DNA of 47,067 nt from contig CAJXPD010000048.1 in assembly GCA_913057785.1 (NCBI GenBank), positions 1 to 47,067 of the forward strand, read 5' to 3'. The translations under genes and the position numbers were made by a program. The notes beneath the pieces are model-generated. The model made no database searches and had not been told where the DNA came from. It saw only the letters and a list, made by a program, of their open reading frames with translations. Shown here piece after piece: positions 1 through 8,301 of the stretch. This DNA comes from an uncultured Lewinella sp. (GTDB lineage Bacteria; Bacteroidota; Bacteroidia; Chitinophagales; Saprospiraceae). The first letter of the stretch is position 1, and each line of letters begins with the position of its first letter.

Positions 1-132
1 AGAAAGTCAGTCGCCGAAGGCAATTTTAAGGGAATATCCAAATCCAAAAGGCATAAACCACTAGCGAAAATAGGTGAAATACCACAAGACAATCAGCTTA
101 TTACAAGACTAAAAGCTATTGCTAACTGTTAG
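1..132 (+). CDS. 3' end of an unidentified protein (partial)
   Basis: The first frame is open from the window edge to a TAG at 130-132, giving 43 residues that end in RLKAIANC. The peptide is basic (many Lys/Arg) and has no domain I recognise. The start lies outside the window, so the function cannot be judged. It converges on the SnoaL-like gene with only 15 bases between the two stop codons. A short open frame at an edge can be accidental, so confidence is low. Confidence 0.3.
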   Translation, partial: RKSVAEGNFKGISKSKRHKPLAKIGEIPQDNQLITRLKAIANC

Positions 133-147
133 CCTGGCGGCTATGGG

Positions 148-624
148 TTACTTCTCCAACAATTTATCAATTCGTGCAAGATCCGCATTCTCTGGGATCA
201 TGGCTATGCTGTAGAAGTTTACCAGCCATTCATCACCTTGATGGATGAAATGATAAACAACTCTCGCTTGTTGGTTTTTACCTAGAAGGTTGTGGTAACC
301 TTGCTCAACCACCAGTGCTGTCTTATTACCTGGATTTACGATGATATCTCTATGTTTCAGTTCGTAGGTGTAAGTGAAATCGGGAGTCTCGAATAGCCCT
401 TTCATGTTTTGCATAGCGGCCTCTGTTTCAAAGGGCGCCTCCCCTGGCGCCGTACCATAGATGACCACATCTTCAGTGAAGACAGAAGAAAAAGTAGCAA
501 AGCTTTTGTTCTCGATGCCTAGCATCATTTGTCCTAATTGCGATTTAATGGCTTTTTCTGTCCCAGTTTGAGCAAATAGTATGCTTGTGCAGGCAAGTAA
601 GGCTGTAGTGATTAGAGCTCTCAT
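148..624 (-). CDS. Exported SnoaL/DUF4440-like protein
   Basis: The 158-residue protein starts with a hydrophobic signal peptide (about residues 1-18, ending ...SILFAQ), so it is probably periplasmic. The mature part has the order of an NTF2/SnoaL-like cone fold. A helix contains KSQLGQMMLGIENK, then F..VFTEDVVIYGTAPGE, then paired strands, the last around VYHFIHQGDEWLVNFYS. Such proteins serve as small-molecule enzymes, binding proteins or immunity proteins, and nothing here fixes a substrate. It lies 111 bases downstream of the LytTR regulator on the same strand and might be read through from that operon, but the gap leaves room for its own promoter. The family call is moderately secure; the role is unknown. 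Confidence 0.7.
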   Translation of the reverse strand: MRALITTALLACTSILFAQTGTEKAIKSQLGQMMLGIENKSFATFSSVFTEDVVIYGTAPGEAPFETEAAMQNMKGLFETPDFTYTYELKHRDIIVNPGNKTALVVEQGYHNLLGKNQQARVVYHFIHQGDEWLVNFYSIAMIPENADLARIDKLLEK

Positions 625-735
625 AATAGCAGTTATTAGGTTAGAAATAATTTTCGATACCTAAAACTGAGGAAAACAGCGGCTTAGAACCTGGATAATT
701 CTTGCAAATACTAGGACTTTTCAGCGACACAGCTA

Positions 736-1488
736 TTATCGTTCTCCAGTTAGCCAGCGCTTGAAGTGGGGGGAGCGTTCCGTGCTGACAACTACTTCAG
801 GTTTGGTAGATGGGTCCAACAGAATCTTTACTCTAGATTTAGAATAGGCAATCATCTCTCCGATGGATTTCAAGTGAATGATGAACTGACGATTTACCCG
901 AAAAAATTGATCAGCGTCTAAACTCTCTTCCAGCTTTTCTAACGATTGATCCAAGGCAAAACGTTGGCCTTTCCAATCTACCAGAAATGTGATCTTGTCT
1001 TCGGAGAAGAAATAGGCAGCGTCGGCGGTATCTACTAGGCGCAGGCGTTGCCCCACCTTCAATAGAAAACGTTGAGACGGTTTATCTTTTTTGAGGATTT
1101 CGGCTAGTTTACCGTAGTTAAAGGCCTCTGTATTGGCCCAAGTTTTGAATTTCTGGATACTCCTTTCTAGCTCCACTTTTTTGATGGGCTTCAAGAGATA
1201 ATCTATCGCATTGACCTTAAATGCTTGGATGGCATATTGATCATAAGCGGTAGTGAATATGATGGGTTTGTCGATTTTCGTATGGTTGAAAATTTCGAAG
1301 CTAAGCCCATCTGCCAACTGGATATCCAGAAATAGAAGGTCAGGTAAGGGGCCTTCCTGGATAGCGGTGAGGGTTTCGATAATACTGTCCATCCGACGCG
1401 TGATTTGGATGGAAGGATCAATGGAGGTGACCAATTTTTCCAATCTTCTGGCAGCTGCCTCTTCATCTTCTATAATCCAGACATTCAT
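736..1488 (-). CDS. LytTR-family response regulator
   Basis: This 250-residue protein joins an N-terminal receiver domain (about 1-120) to a C-terminal LytTR DNA-binding domain (about 138-248). In the receiver I see the acidic pocket EDEE at residues 7-10, the phosphoacceptor D55 in LFLDIQL, the conserved threonine in FTTAYD (about 79-80) and K100 in LLKP. The LytTR part contains FFRVNRQFIIHLKSI, typical of the family. Its ATG overlaps the stop of the upstream sensor kinase by four bases (ATGA), so translation is probably coupled and the kinase is almost certainly its partner. Target genes cannot be read from the window. Confidence 0.93.
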   Translation of the reverse strand: MNVWIIEDEEAAARRLEKLVTSIDPSIQITRRMDSIIETLTAIQEGPLPDLLFLDIQLADGLSFEIFNHTKIDKPIIFTTAYDQYAIQAFKVNAIDYLLKPIKKVELERSIQKFKTWANTEAFNYGKLAEILKKDKPSQRFLLKVGQRLRLVDTADAAYFFSEDKITFLVDWKGQRFALDQSLEKLEESLDADQFFRVNRQFIIHLKSIGEMIAYSKSRVKILLDPSTKPEVVVSTERSPHFKRWLTGER

Positions 1489-4364
1489 ACTTTTGGGTTG
1501 CTCATTAAGGGAATACTTACTTTGAATTCGTTTCGCTCCTCTCGGATCAATACCTTTTTCTTGCTTAGCAGGCCATATCTTTTTACGATGCTTTCAAGCC
1601 CAAATCCTGTGGAGTGCTCTGGTATGATCTTCTTTTGTAGATTATTACAAATGGTGATATAGCCCGTCTCGTCATTTACGATACGTACGGTTAGTGGATC
1701 ATGTTTACTAATCACATTGTGTTTGATGGCATTTTCGACTAGCATCTGTAAAGTGAGTGGTACCACATTGACGTTCTTCAGGTCTTGCACTTCGATGCTC
1801 ATTCTGAAGTTTTCTCCAAATCTCTTTTTCAATAGGAAGACGTAGTCTTTTACAATCTTTAGTTCCTCGTCTAATGGAATGGTCTGGTGCTCGCGATACT
1901 GTAAAATGCTCCTGTAGAAGTCCGAGAGCTTTTCTACGTACTCTACTGCAATCGTGGGATTTTCTTCAATAATGGTGATGAGCGTATTGAAGTTGTTGAA
2001 GAGGAAATGCGGGTTGATCTGACTTTTCAAAGTTTCAAACTGGCTCTCCAGTTTTTCCTTTACTAAGGAGGCTTCTCTTTGCATTCTACGCTCCCTGCTT
2101 CGCATCCAACTGTAGATCAAGCCTACGGCCAAAACGATTCCCAGGATAATGAACCAGGGTCTCTTCCAAATGGGAGAGGTAATGGTAAACGCGTAGGATA
2201 TGGTGTTATCCCCGTTGAAGATACCATTTTCACTAGATGATACTGTAAAGGTATAATCCCCATGCGGTAGATTTGGAAAGGTTGCTTGGTTGTCTTTGGA
2301 ATAAATCCAATCCTGATTGTATCCCTCTAATTTGTACCGATAGCGAACCGCATCTGGGTCAGAGTACCAGAGCCCTACATATTCGAAAATGAGGTTGTTT
2401 TGATCATAGGTGAGGCAAGGGGAGGTGGAACAGCTAAGTTGGGTAAAGTTTGCTGCTACTCTTTTTAAAGTGGTAGTCGGGTTGCCGGCGAGTTGATCGG
2501 ATAGAGTGGTATATTTAATAATTCGATTATTGGAACCAATCCAGATATTTCCGCGATGATCTACAGCGTAAGTATTTAGGTTAGGATCCATATCTCCGAT
2601 ACCAACACGTTTACCAAAATACTTTAATTGTTCGCTTTCTGGGTCTAAGCGATCAATGCCTCCCGGGTGTAAAACCAAAATTTGGCCATTTTGATCCTTG
2701 GCTAGTCCTCGGATACTTAAGTTGCGTAGCCCTTCAGCTTTGCCAAAGTGTTTGAATGCTTTCCCGTCAAAGCTATAGATGCCGTTTCTTAGCGTGCTAA
2801 ACCAAATGATACCTGAATCATCTTCGGTAATGGAATACACCGATCTAATGGTGTCTTTTCCGGTCTCTTGATAACTATGTAATTTCCCATTTTCCAGCAC
2901 AGAGATACCTTTACCATCTGTTCCAAACCATGTTCTTCCTGTTCGATCAACAAAGACCTTGTAGATAAAATTGGTACCTAGGGCACTTTCGTAATCGAGC
3001 ATCTTGACCTTGAAATCAATTTCATTCATTGGATCTTTCTGGCAATGTAATTCTACTACTCCACCTAAAGTAGCTAACCAGACCTGTTCGCCAGTACCGT
3101 CAATAGATAAGATGCTGCCGTTAGGTAATCCATCCTTCTCTCTTAAGCGCCTTCTTTTACCTGTCTCGGTGTTAATTAAAATGACTCCCTCGCCAAATGT
3201 TCCTGCCCAGATATTGCCAGTAGCATCCTCATAAAGGCTCAGTACATTTTCGTCTACTACTTTATCAAATGAAGCAACTCCGTTTAGCGCATTACTCCAG
3301 AGATACAGCCCGTCTTGACTTCCAACCCACAGCCGGTTTTTTCGATCTAGATGAAGAGCTTGTAGGTTTTGGAGTTCATTGTCGATCAAGGTAAAATGGC
3401 AGTTGAGAGATAATAAGCCTACATCCCGGCCCAGAACCCATAAATTTCCTTCATGATCCGCATGGAGGGCCGATATTTTGTCCTTTTGTAATTCCTTGTA
3501 AGCTATAGATTGAAGATGTTCACTTTGAAGATCGTAACGCCAAACACCTTGAGCGGTACTACCTATCCATAGGGCGCGACCCTCTACTAGTTCCATACAA
3601 TTGATGACACCCTGCTCCCAATTGGGATAGAGAAAATCAACCTCTAGGCTTTCTCCATCTACTCGGCAGAATCCCTTGTCGTAGGTGCCTACCCAGCAAT
3701 TGCCGGCTTGATCCGGCAGAATGTAGCGAATGATATCATCTGGTAAACCTGCTGAGCGTCCTATGTTCTTGATTTTTTTCTTTCCGTCTTCCAACCAGCA
3801 GATGCTAATGCCATTGTCCGTACCCACCCAAATTCTACCTTCCTGATCTTGGGCGATGCTGTATATATCTTGCCCTCCCAGTCCATCATCAAGCCCTACA
3901 TTATAGAGTCTTTTCCCATTCCAATAGTACAGGCCTTCCCCATACGTGGCAATCCAGAGTAATCCATCTTTGTCTTGAGAAAATCCACTGATCGGAACCT
4001 TTGGCAATCCTTCTTCTGGCTCCCAGGCTTTTAAGGAATGGTCTACTTGTAAATGAAAAATCTGCCCATCGGCATATCCTACCCAGAGTAGTTGATCTTG
4101 ATCTCTAAATACGGAGGAAACCTGATTCTCTCCCGTACTATCTACCCGTAAGATGGGTTCAAAACTAAAACCATCGAATCGTAAAAGACCTTGTTCCCCA
4201 CCCAACCAAATGAAGTCGTTTTCTGCCTGATATAGTATATCCATTGGCATCTCTGCAACTTCTTCCGGGACTTCATATTGGTGGAAAAATGGCTGCTGTC
4301 CTGAAAGTTGACTCGCGAAGAGACATAAGGCATAAAGAACAAGACATTTTACAATTGCATTCAC
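1485..4364 (-). CDS. Beta-propeller/Y_Y_Y sensor histidine kinase, LytS type
   Basis: The 959-residue protein has a signal peptide (1-22, ending QLSGQ). A long periplasmic run of Reg_prop repeats follows to about residue 640 (recurring patterns such as LWIATYGEGLYYWNG, IWVGTDNGI, TWFGTDGKG). Next come a Y_Y_Y domain (around 655-730, with YRYKLEGYNQDW), one membrane helix (about 737-757) and a LytS-type His_kinase domain. The phospho-acceptor is H786 in INPHFLFNN, and the ATP-binding part shows LVENAIKHN and TGFGLESI. The N-box Asn and the G-box are intact. The propeller probably senses an extracellular or periplasmic ligand. Its start overlaps the end of the YceI-like gene by four bases and its stop overlaps the regulator, forming a three-gene coupled unit. 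It is not a one-protein hybrid system: there is no receiver or AraC domain on the kinase. Confidence 0.93.
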   Translation of the reverse strand: MNAIVKCLVLYALCLFASQLSGQQPFFHQYEVPEEVAEMPMDILYQAENDFIWLGGEQGLLRFDGFSFEPILRVDSTGENQVSSVFRDQDQLLWVGYADGQIFHLQVDHSLKAWEPEEGLPKVPISGFSQDKDGLLWIATYGEGLYYWNGKRLYNVGLDDGLGGQDIYSIAQDQEGRIWVGTDNGISICWLEDGKKKIKNIGRSAGLPDDIIRYILPDQAGNCWVGTYDKGFCRVDGESLEVDFLYPNWEQGVINCMELVEGRALWIGSTAQGVWRYDLQSEHLQSIAYKELQKDKISALHADHEGNLWVLGRDVGLLSLNCHFTLIDNELQNLQALHLDRKNRLWVGSQDGLYLWSNALNGVASFDKVVDENVLSLYEDATGNIWAGTFGEGVILINTETGKRRRLREKDGLPNGSILSIDGTGEQVWLATLGGVVELHCQKDPMNEIDFKVKMLDYESALGTNFIYKVFVDRTGRTWFGTDGKGISVLENGKLHSYQETGKDTIRSVYSITEDDSGIIWFSTLRNGIYSFDGKAFKHFGKAEGLRNLSIRGLAKDQNGQILVLHPGGIDRLDPESEQLKYFGKRVGIGDMDPNLNTYAVDHRGNIWIGSNNRIIKYTTLSDQLAGNPTTTLKRVAANFTQLSCSTSPCLTYDQNNLIFEYVGLWYSDPDAVRYRYKLEGYNQDWIYSKDNQATFPNLPHGDYTFTVSSSENGIFNGDNTISYAFTITSPIWKRPWFIILGIVLAVGLIYSWMRSRERRMQREASLVKEKLESQFETLKSQINPHFLFNNFNTLITIIEENPTIAVEYVEKLSDFYRSILQYREHQTIPLDEELKIVKDYVFLLKKRFGENFRMSIEVQDLKNVNVVPLTLQMLVENAIKHNVISKHDPLTVRIVNDETGYITICNNLQKKIIPEHSTGFGLESIVKRYGLLSKKKVLIREERNEFKVSIPLMSNPKV

Positions 4365-4918
4365 AAGCTTTGTTTTTCAAGATCGGCCTCAATAATAACT
4401 TCAATCTCCTCTGAAATTTTTTGGAACATAATTTTGGGAATACTGATTTGATGCTCCTCTAGTAAAACGGTAAACGCGGATCGTAGTTGAATCATTCCAT
4501 TGGAGACCTTAAGCGTGCCCCGGATAATTCGTTCCTGTTCTTGTCCATGAATAATTAGTTTACCTTTCGTCCTCACCTCGTAGGTGTCATTTTTGTCCCA
4601 ATCAATGTTCTCTATGATCTTTCCGCTGAAGGAAGCTTTTGGATACCTGTTAGTCTCTAAGTAGTTTTCGTTGAAATGTACGCGTTGCAAGGGGCTATTG
4701 AAACCCTGGAAGGTTCTCATCTCTACAGAAAAAGCAAAGGCCTTTTGTTCAGTGTCAATAATACCTTTCATGTCAGTAGAGACGGCTTGAATTAGCTCAA
4801 GCGGAGCATCAGATTTGAATTGTATGCTGCCTTTGTCCGTACCGTAATGGACTTGAGCGCTGAGCTTGCTGGTGGTCAATAAGGCAGCTACAATTAATAG
4901 GCAGCTTTTGTAGTCCAT
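4361..4918 (-). CDS. YceI-like exported lipid-binding-fold protein
   Basis: I choose the ATG at 4918, giving 185 residues, because it opens directly onto a signal peptide (MDYKSCLLIVAALLTTSKLSA). An in-frame upstream start at 5017 would put 33 unlikely residues in front of it. The mature part looks like a YceI lipocalin-like barrel: early strand GSIQFKSDAPLELI, then FAFSVEMRTFQGFNS, HFNENYLETNRYPKASFSGKI and TKGKLIIHGQEQERIIRGTL. YceI proteins bind isoprenoids or amphiphilic molecules in the periplasm. Its stop codon overlaps the start of the sensor kinase by four bases, so it is the first gene of that operon and may present a ligand to the propeller domain (inference). Confidence 0.8.
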   Translation of the reverse strand: MDYKSCLLIVAALLTTSKLSAQVHYGTDKGSIQFKSDAPLELIQAVSTDMKGIIDTEQKAFAFSVEMRTFQGFNSPLQRVHFNENYLETNRYPKASFSGKIIENIDWDKNDTYEVRTKGKLIIHGQEQERIIRGTLKVSNGMIQLRSAFTVLLEEHQISIPKIMFQKISEEIEVIIEADLEKQSL

Positions 4919-5173
4919 TGTTTTTGATGCGAGATTAAACAGATCTCCGAAAATAGACAAAAAATGCTTTCCGAACGGGAAGAAACGCTGGCTGAACCGG
5001 TACATAGACAGAAACACTCCACCCCACTTTAAGCTGAATCCAAGTGTGGATTTACGTTTTCTAAAGACTCTTTCCCCAATTCACAAACTTTGTCTAGCAA
5101 TAAGCTGTTATGCTTAAATCAGATCGCAGTTGATATCCATTATCAACATCCGCTTTATTTTCAACTACCTACT

Positions 5174-6250
5174 ATGTCTTTTTTATTTCAAGATTTACCG
5201 CTTCGATCACTTACTGCTAAAAATAGAATTGTCGTATCCCCGATGTGTCAATATTCGAGTAGAGATGGATTTGCCACGGATTGGCATCTAGTGCATCTAG
5301 GGACTCGTGCAGTAGGAGGAGCAGGTATCGTATTTACAGAGGCTACCGCTGTGGCACCAGAGGGAAGAATTTCCTATGCAGATTTAGGAATCTGGAAGGA
5401 TGAACATATAGAAGGACTTGAGCGCATTACACGTTTTTTGAAAGAACAAGGTGCCATTCCGGCCATCCAGTTAGCTCACGCCGGCCGTAAGGCCAGCCGT
5501 ATGACACCCTGGGAAGGGGGTGGACCGATCGAAGATCAGAAAGTTGCTTGGGAGCCGATTGGACCCAGCGCGATTCCTTTTCATGCCCATGAACCCGCTC
5601 CACACGCCATGGACCTAGAGGAGATTCAACAATTGAAAGCTAATTTTCGCCAAGCTGCGGCGCGGGCACTGAAGGCAGGGTTTCAGATTGCTGAGGTTCA
5701 TGCTGCGCATGGCTATCTCTTACATTCGTTTCTTTCGCCAGTATCCAACCAGCGACAAGACCAATACGGTGGATCCTTTGAGAACCGAATCCGCCTATTA
5801 CTAGAAATCACCGAGGATCTTCGCAATTTCTGGCCAGAAGAGCTCCCCATCTTTGTCCGTATTTCCGCAGATGACTGGTTGCCCGACCGAGAGGCTTGGA
5901 CCATTGAGGATTCCATTCTTCTGTCTCGGGAATTGAAAAAACTTGGGGTAGACCTCATTGATACTTCTTCTGCGGGTTTGCATCCCGAACAAAAGATTCA
6001 AGTAGGGGCGGGGTATCAGTTGTCTTTCGCTGAACGAATCAAGAAGGAAGCGGATATAATGACTGGAGCAGTCGGGATGATTACTTCCGCCGAGCAAGCT
6101 GAGACCATTATACGGTCAGGCCAGGCAGATTTGATATTTATAGCAAGAGAACTGCTTCGAAACCCCTATTTCCCCTATCAAGCGGCTAAGATTGTCCATG
6201 ACAAGGACTTTCAATGGCCCAACCAATACGTTAGAGCTAAGCTCAAGTAG
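5174..6250 (+). CDS. Old yellow enzyme family NAD(P)H:flavin oxidoreductase, YqjM/NamA-like
   Basis: The ATG at 5174 (MSFLFQDLPL) gives 358 residues and matches the usual start of the family; an in-frame TTG at 5090 would add 28 residues with no counterpart. It is an FMN-binding TIM barrel. I see the YqjM-type substrate and flavin residues C25 and Y27 in MCQYS, the AHAGRKAS segment near 101, the H176/H179 pair in EVHAAHG that holds the substrate oxygen, and phosphate-binding motifs near the C-terminus (TGAVGMI, IFIARELLRNPYF). Family members reduce activated C=C bonds of enals, enones and nitro compounds with NADPH, often as detoxification in the cytosol. The physiological substrate here is unknown. 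Confidence 0.92.
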   Translation: MSFLFQDLPLRSLTAKNRIVVSPMCQYSSRDGFATDWHLVHLGTRAVGGAGIVFTEATAVAPEGRISYADLGIWKDEHIEGLERITRFLKEQGAIPAIQLAHAGRKASRMTPWEGGGPIEDQKVAWEPIGPSAIPFHAHEPAPHAMDLEEIQQLKANFRQAAARALKAGFQIAEVHAAHGYLLHSFLSPVSNQRQDQYGGSFENRIRLLLEITEDLRNFWPEELPIFVRISADDWLPDREAWTIEDSILLSRELKKLGVDLIDTSSAGLHPEQKIQVGAGYQLSFAERIKKEADIMTGAVGMITSAEQAETIIRSGQADLIFIARELLRNPYFPYQAAKIVHDKDFQWPNQYVRAKLK

Positions 6251-6274
6251 CTCGCATTGGAATACAAAACTCCC

Positions 6275-6282
6275 TATATTTG
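6275..6282 (+). promoter_or_regulatory. Bacteroidota -7 element before the TPR gene
   Basis: TATATTTG matches the Bacteroidota -7 consensus TAnnTTTG. The ATG follows only five bases after its last G, so the predicted transcript would be leaderless or nearly so. A TTG at 6257-6259 is closer than the usual -33 spacing, which weakens the call. Confidence 0.4.
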
Positions 6283-6287
6283 TAACT

Positions 6288-7133
6288 ATGCAATTTCCGT
6301 CTGATCATATTAAGGAACTTTATGATGCCGCTTGTCAATATATGGCAAATGATGATCCTTACCATGCGGTGAAATTGTATAAAAAGATAATTAGACTAGC
6401 GCCAGACTGGTCACCACCATATGTGCGTTTAGGACATTTTTATAAGCAGAGATGGGAGTGGAAACCAGCATTACACTATAATAAAAAAGCCGTGGCCCTT
6501 AGCCCCGCCGACCGGGAATGCTGGTGGAATATGGGAATTGCCGCCACGGCATTAAATAGGCCTCGTATTGCCAGGCGGGTTTGGAAGAAATTTGGATTAG
6601 AAGATAAGAGAGGTCCGCTGTCATGCCTACGCATCAGTTACGATAGACAATTTGAAATCCTATTGATTCAGATAGACAGCCCCGCGAGTGCAACGATTCT
6701 GAATGTCCCTCATCCGAAGTCTGATTATAAGTATAAAGATCGAGTACTATTTGATAAAGAGATAACGGGATACACGATCTCCAACGGACGCAAAGTTCCT
6801 GTCTATGATGAATTGGGATTATTAAAGCGTTCCACCTACTTTACCTATTCTTGCATTCTACCGGATGCCGACTCTGCAGATATAGATAAGCTGGACCTGC
6901 TTTGTAAAGACTATGGACTTGGTTTTGAAGTTTGGTCCAACTCTTCCCGTTCTTACACCGTTACCAACTCCGATGAGCCTTCCGAGTACTACGATGGAAG
7001 CATCTTTCCTAAAGATACCCCGGGTGCTTTGGTGGCTATCGCCTCCAGGCGGGAAGCTACCGTTGTGCAAGTGCTAGAGGCTTGGAAGATTATTAGTTTG
7101 AAAAACTACGAGGAGTTAGAAGGACACAATTAA
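6288..7133 (+). CDS. TPR-repeat protein, function unknown
   Basis: I start it at ATG 6288 (MQFPSDHIKE), giving 281 residues. An in-frame start at 6192 would overlap the reductase gene by 59 bases and add low-complexity serine-rich sequence. The first roughly 105 residues hold about two and a half tetratricopeptide repeats: AACQYMANDDPYHAVKLYKKI, RLGHFYKQRWEWKPALHYNK and NMGIAATALNRPRIARRVWK. These pair helices into a protein-binding surface. The remaining about 170 residues are mixed alpha/beta and unrelated to anything I recognise. No signal peptide is present, so it is probably cytosolic. Its neighbours give no functional hint. Confidence 0.75.
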   Translation: MQFPSDHIKELYDAACQYMANDDPYHAVKLYKKIIRLAPDWSPPYVRLGHFYKQRWEWKPALHYNKKAVALSPADRECWWNMGIAATALNRPRIARRVWKKFGLEDKRGPLSCLRISYDRQFEILLIQIDSPASATILNVPHPKSDYKYKDRVLFDKEITGYTISNGRKVPVYDELGLLKRSTYFTYSCILPDADSADIDKLDLLCKDYGLGFEVWSNSSRSYTVTNSDEPSEYYDGSIFPKDTPGALVAIASRREATVVQVLEAWKIISLKNYEELEGHN

Positions 7134-7147
7134 AATGTATAATTAAG

Positions 7148-7221
7148 AATGTTGAATGGATAATTGATAATCTTGAATTAGTAATGAATAATTGTTCATT
7201 CTCCACTATTCATTCAACATT
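7148..7221. repeat. Imperfect palindrome between convergent genes
   Basis: AATGTTGAATG (7148-7158) is perfectly repeated in inverse orientation as CATTCAACATT (7211-7221), and a second nested arm pair AATGAA/TTCATT sits at 7183-7200. The element fills the 94-base gap between two convergent genes. It could act as a bidirectional terminator or be a decayed small mobile repeat. No long T-run follows either arm. Confidence 0.55.
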
Positions 7222-7227
7222 ACAACT

Positions 7228-8274
7228 CTATCTCAAGATAAACCCATCTTTTAAAGGATCCTTAGGATTGATCAAGAATTCGTGCTGGCCGGTGACGTGG
7301 GCCGTTCCCTGAACTTCTGGAATCACTGCCGGATATGGCCCAAACTCAAGTGTTTCTGCCACCTTTCCTTCAAAGACGGTTCCTAGAATACTCTCGATCG
7401 TCATACTTTCGCCAATCTGTAGCTCCTGGCGGGCATGATGGATGGCCATTCTACCCGAAACGCCTGAGCCAGTCGGACAGCGATCCACCTCGCCTTCCGC
7501 GAAAACACATACATTTCGGCTGTCTATCCCCTCGCTTATTGGCCCACCAATGAAAATGGTTCCGTACAAGAAACTAAGGTCTTCCTCGAAGGGATGATCA
7601 ACGCCGATGCCAGACTGCATGACAGCCCTTTTAATCGCCATACCATCTTCAATGATTCGTGTGTAATGATCAGGGGTTAGGTCGAGTTGCAATTGATCCG
7701 CTTGGACATAGGCATAGAAAGCACCACCATAAGCAAGGTCAAATTGTACCTTACCCAATTTGGGTACCTCAATAGTCAAGTCTAAACCCAAAACGAAAGA
7801 AGGGACGCAATGAAATCGAACGTGTTGCACTTGCCCATTCTCAACTTGAACAAAGGATGTTATTCTTCCACAGGGGGCATCAATCTTTAGGATGGTCTCA
7901 GGTGATTTTACTTTCACCCACTCCATCTCGACGGCCAAAGTACTGATAGCTATGATGGCATGCCCACACATGGTGCTGTACCCTTCATTGTGTAAAAAGA
8001 GGATACCGAAATCTCCCTCCTCGTCATTCGGGGGGACCAAAACACAGCCATACATATCGGCATGTCCTCTAGGTTCAAACATCAGTGCGCGCCGGAAGTG
8101 ATCGTGATTGTCGCGAGCATCAGCGCGATACTCTAGGACATTATTCCCTTGAAGTTCGGGAAACCCATCAACGATTACGCGTAGGGGTTCTCCGCAGGTG
8201 TGCATATCGATGGTTCGGACCCTAGCCCAATCTGAAGGTGTTGGGTATGCTTGTTGAATGCGTTGCCAATTCAT
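7228..8274 (-). CDS. Trans-3-hydroxy-L-proline dehydratase (proline racemase family)
   Basis: The 348-residue protein belongs to the proline racemase superfamily. The first catalytic cysteine is C103 in STMCGHA. At the second catalytic position, where racemases and 4-hydroxyproline epimerases have cysteine (DRSPCGTG type), this protein has T268 in DRCPTGSG. A Cys/Thr pair is the known signature of trans-3-hydroxy-L-proline dehydratase (human L3HYPDH type), which removes water to give Δ1-pyrroline-2-carboxylate. The C-terminal segment (VTGQHEFLINPKDPLKDGFI) also fits that subfamily. The enzyme is cytosolic and takes part in breakdown of hydroxyproline, for example from collagen. No companion reductase gene is next to it. 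The adjacent cysteine C266 is two residues too early to serve as the second base. Confidence 0.85.
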   Translation of the reverse strand: MNWQRIQQAYPTPSDWARVRTIDMHTCGEPLRVIVDGFPELQGNNVLEYRADARDNHDHFRRALMFEPRGHADMYGCVLVPPNDEEGDFGILFLHNEGYSTMCGHAIIAISTLAVEMEWVKVKSPETILKIDAPCGRITSFVQVENGQVQHVRFHCVPSFVLGLDLTIEVPKLGKVQFDLAYGGAFYAYVQADQLQLDLTPDHYTRIIEDGMAIKRAVMQSGIGVDHPFEEDLSFLYGTIFIGGPISEGIDSRNVCVFAEGEVDRCPTGSGVSGRMAIHHARQELQIGESMTIESILGTVFEGKVAETLEFGPYPAVIPEVQGTAHVTGQHEFLINPKDPLKDGFILR

Positions 8275-8301
8275 GAGTGGAAGTCTTAAAGATGAGTGGC
8301 C

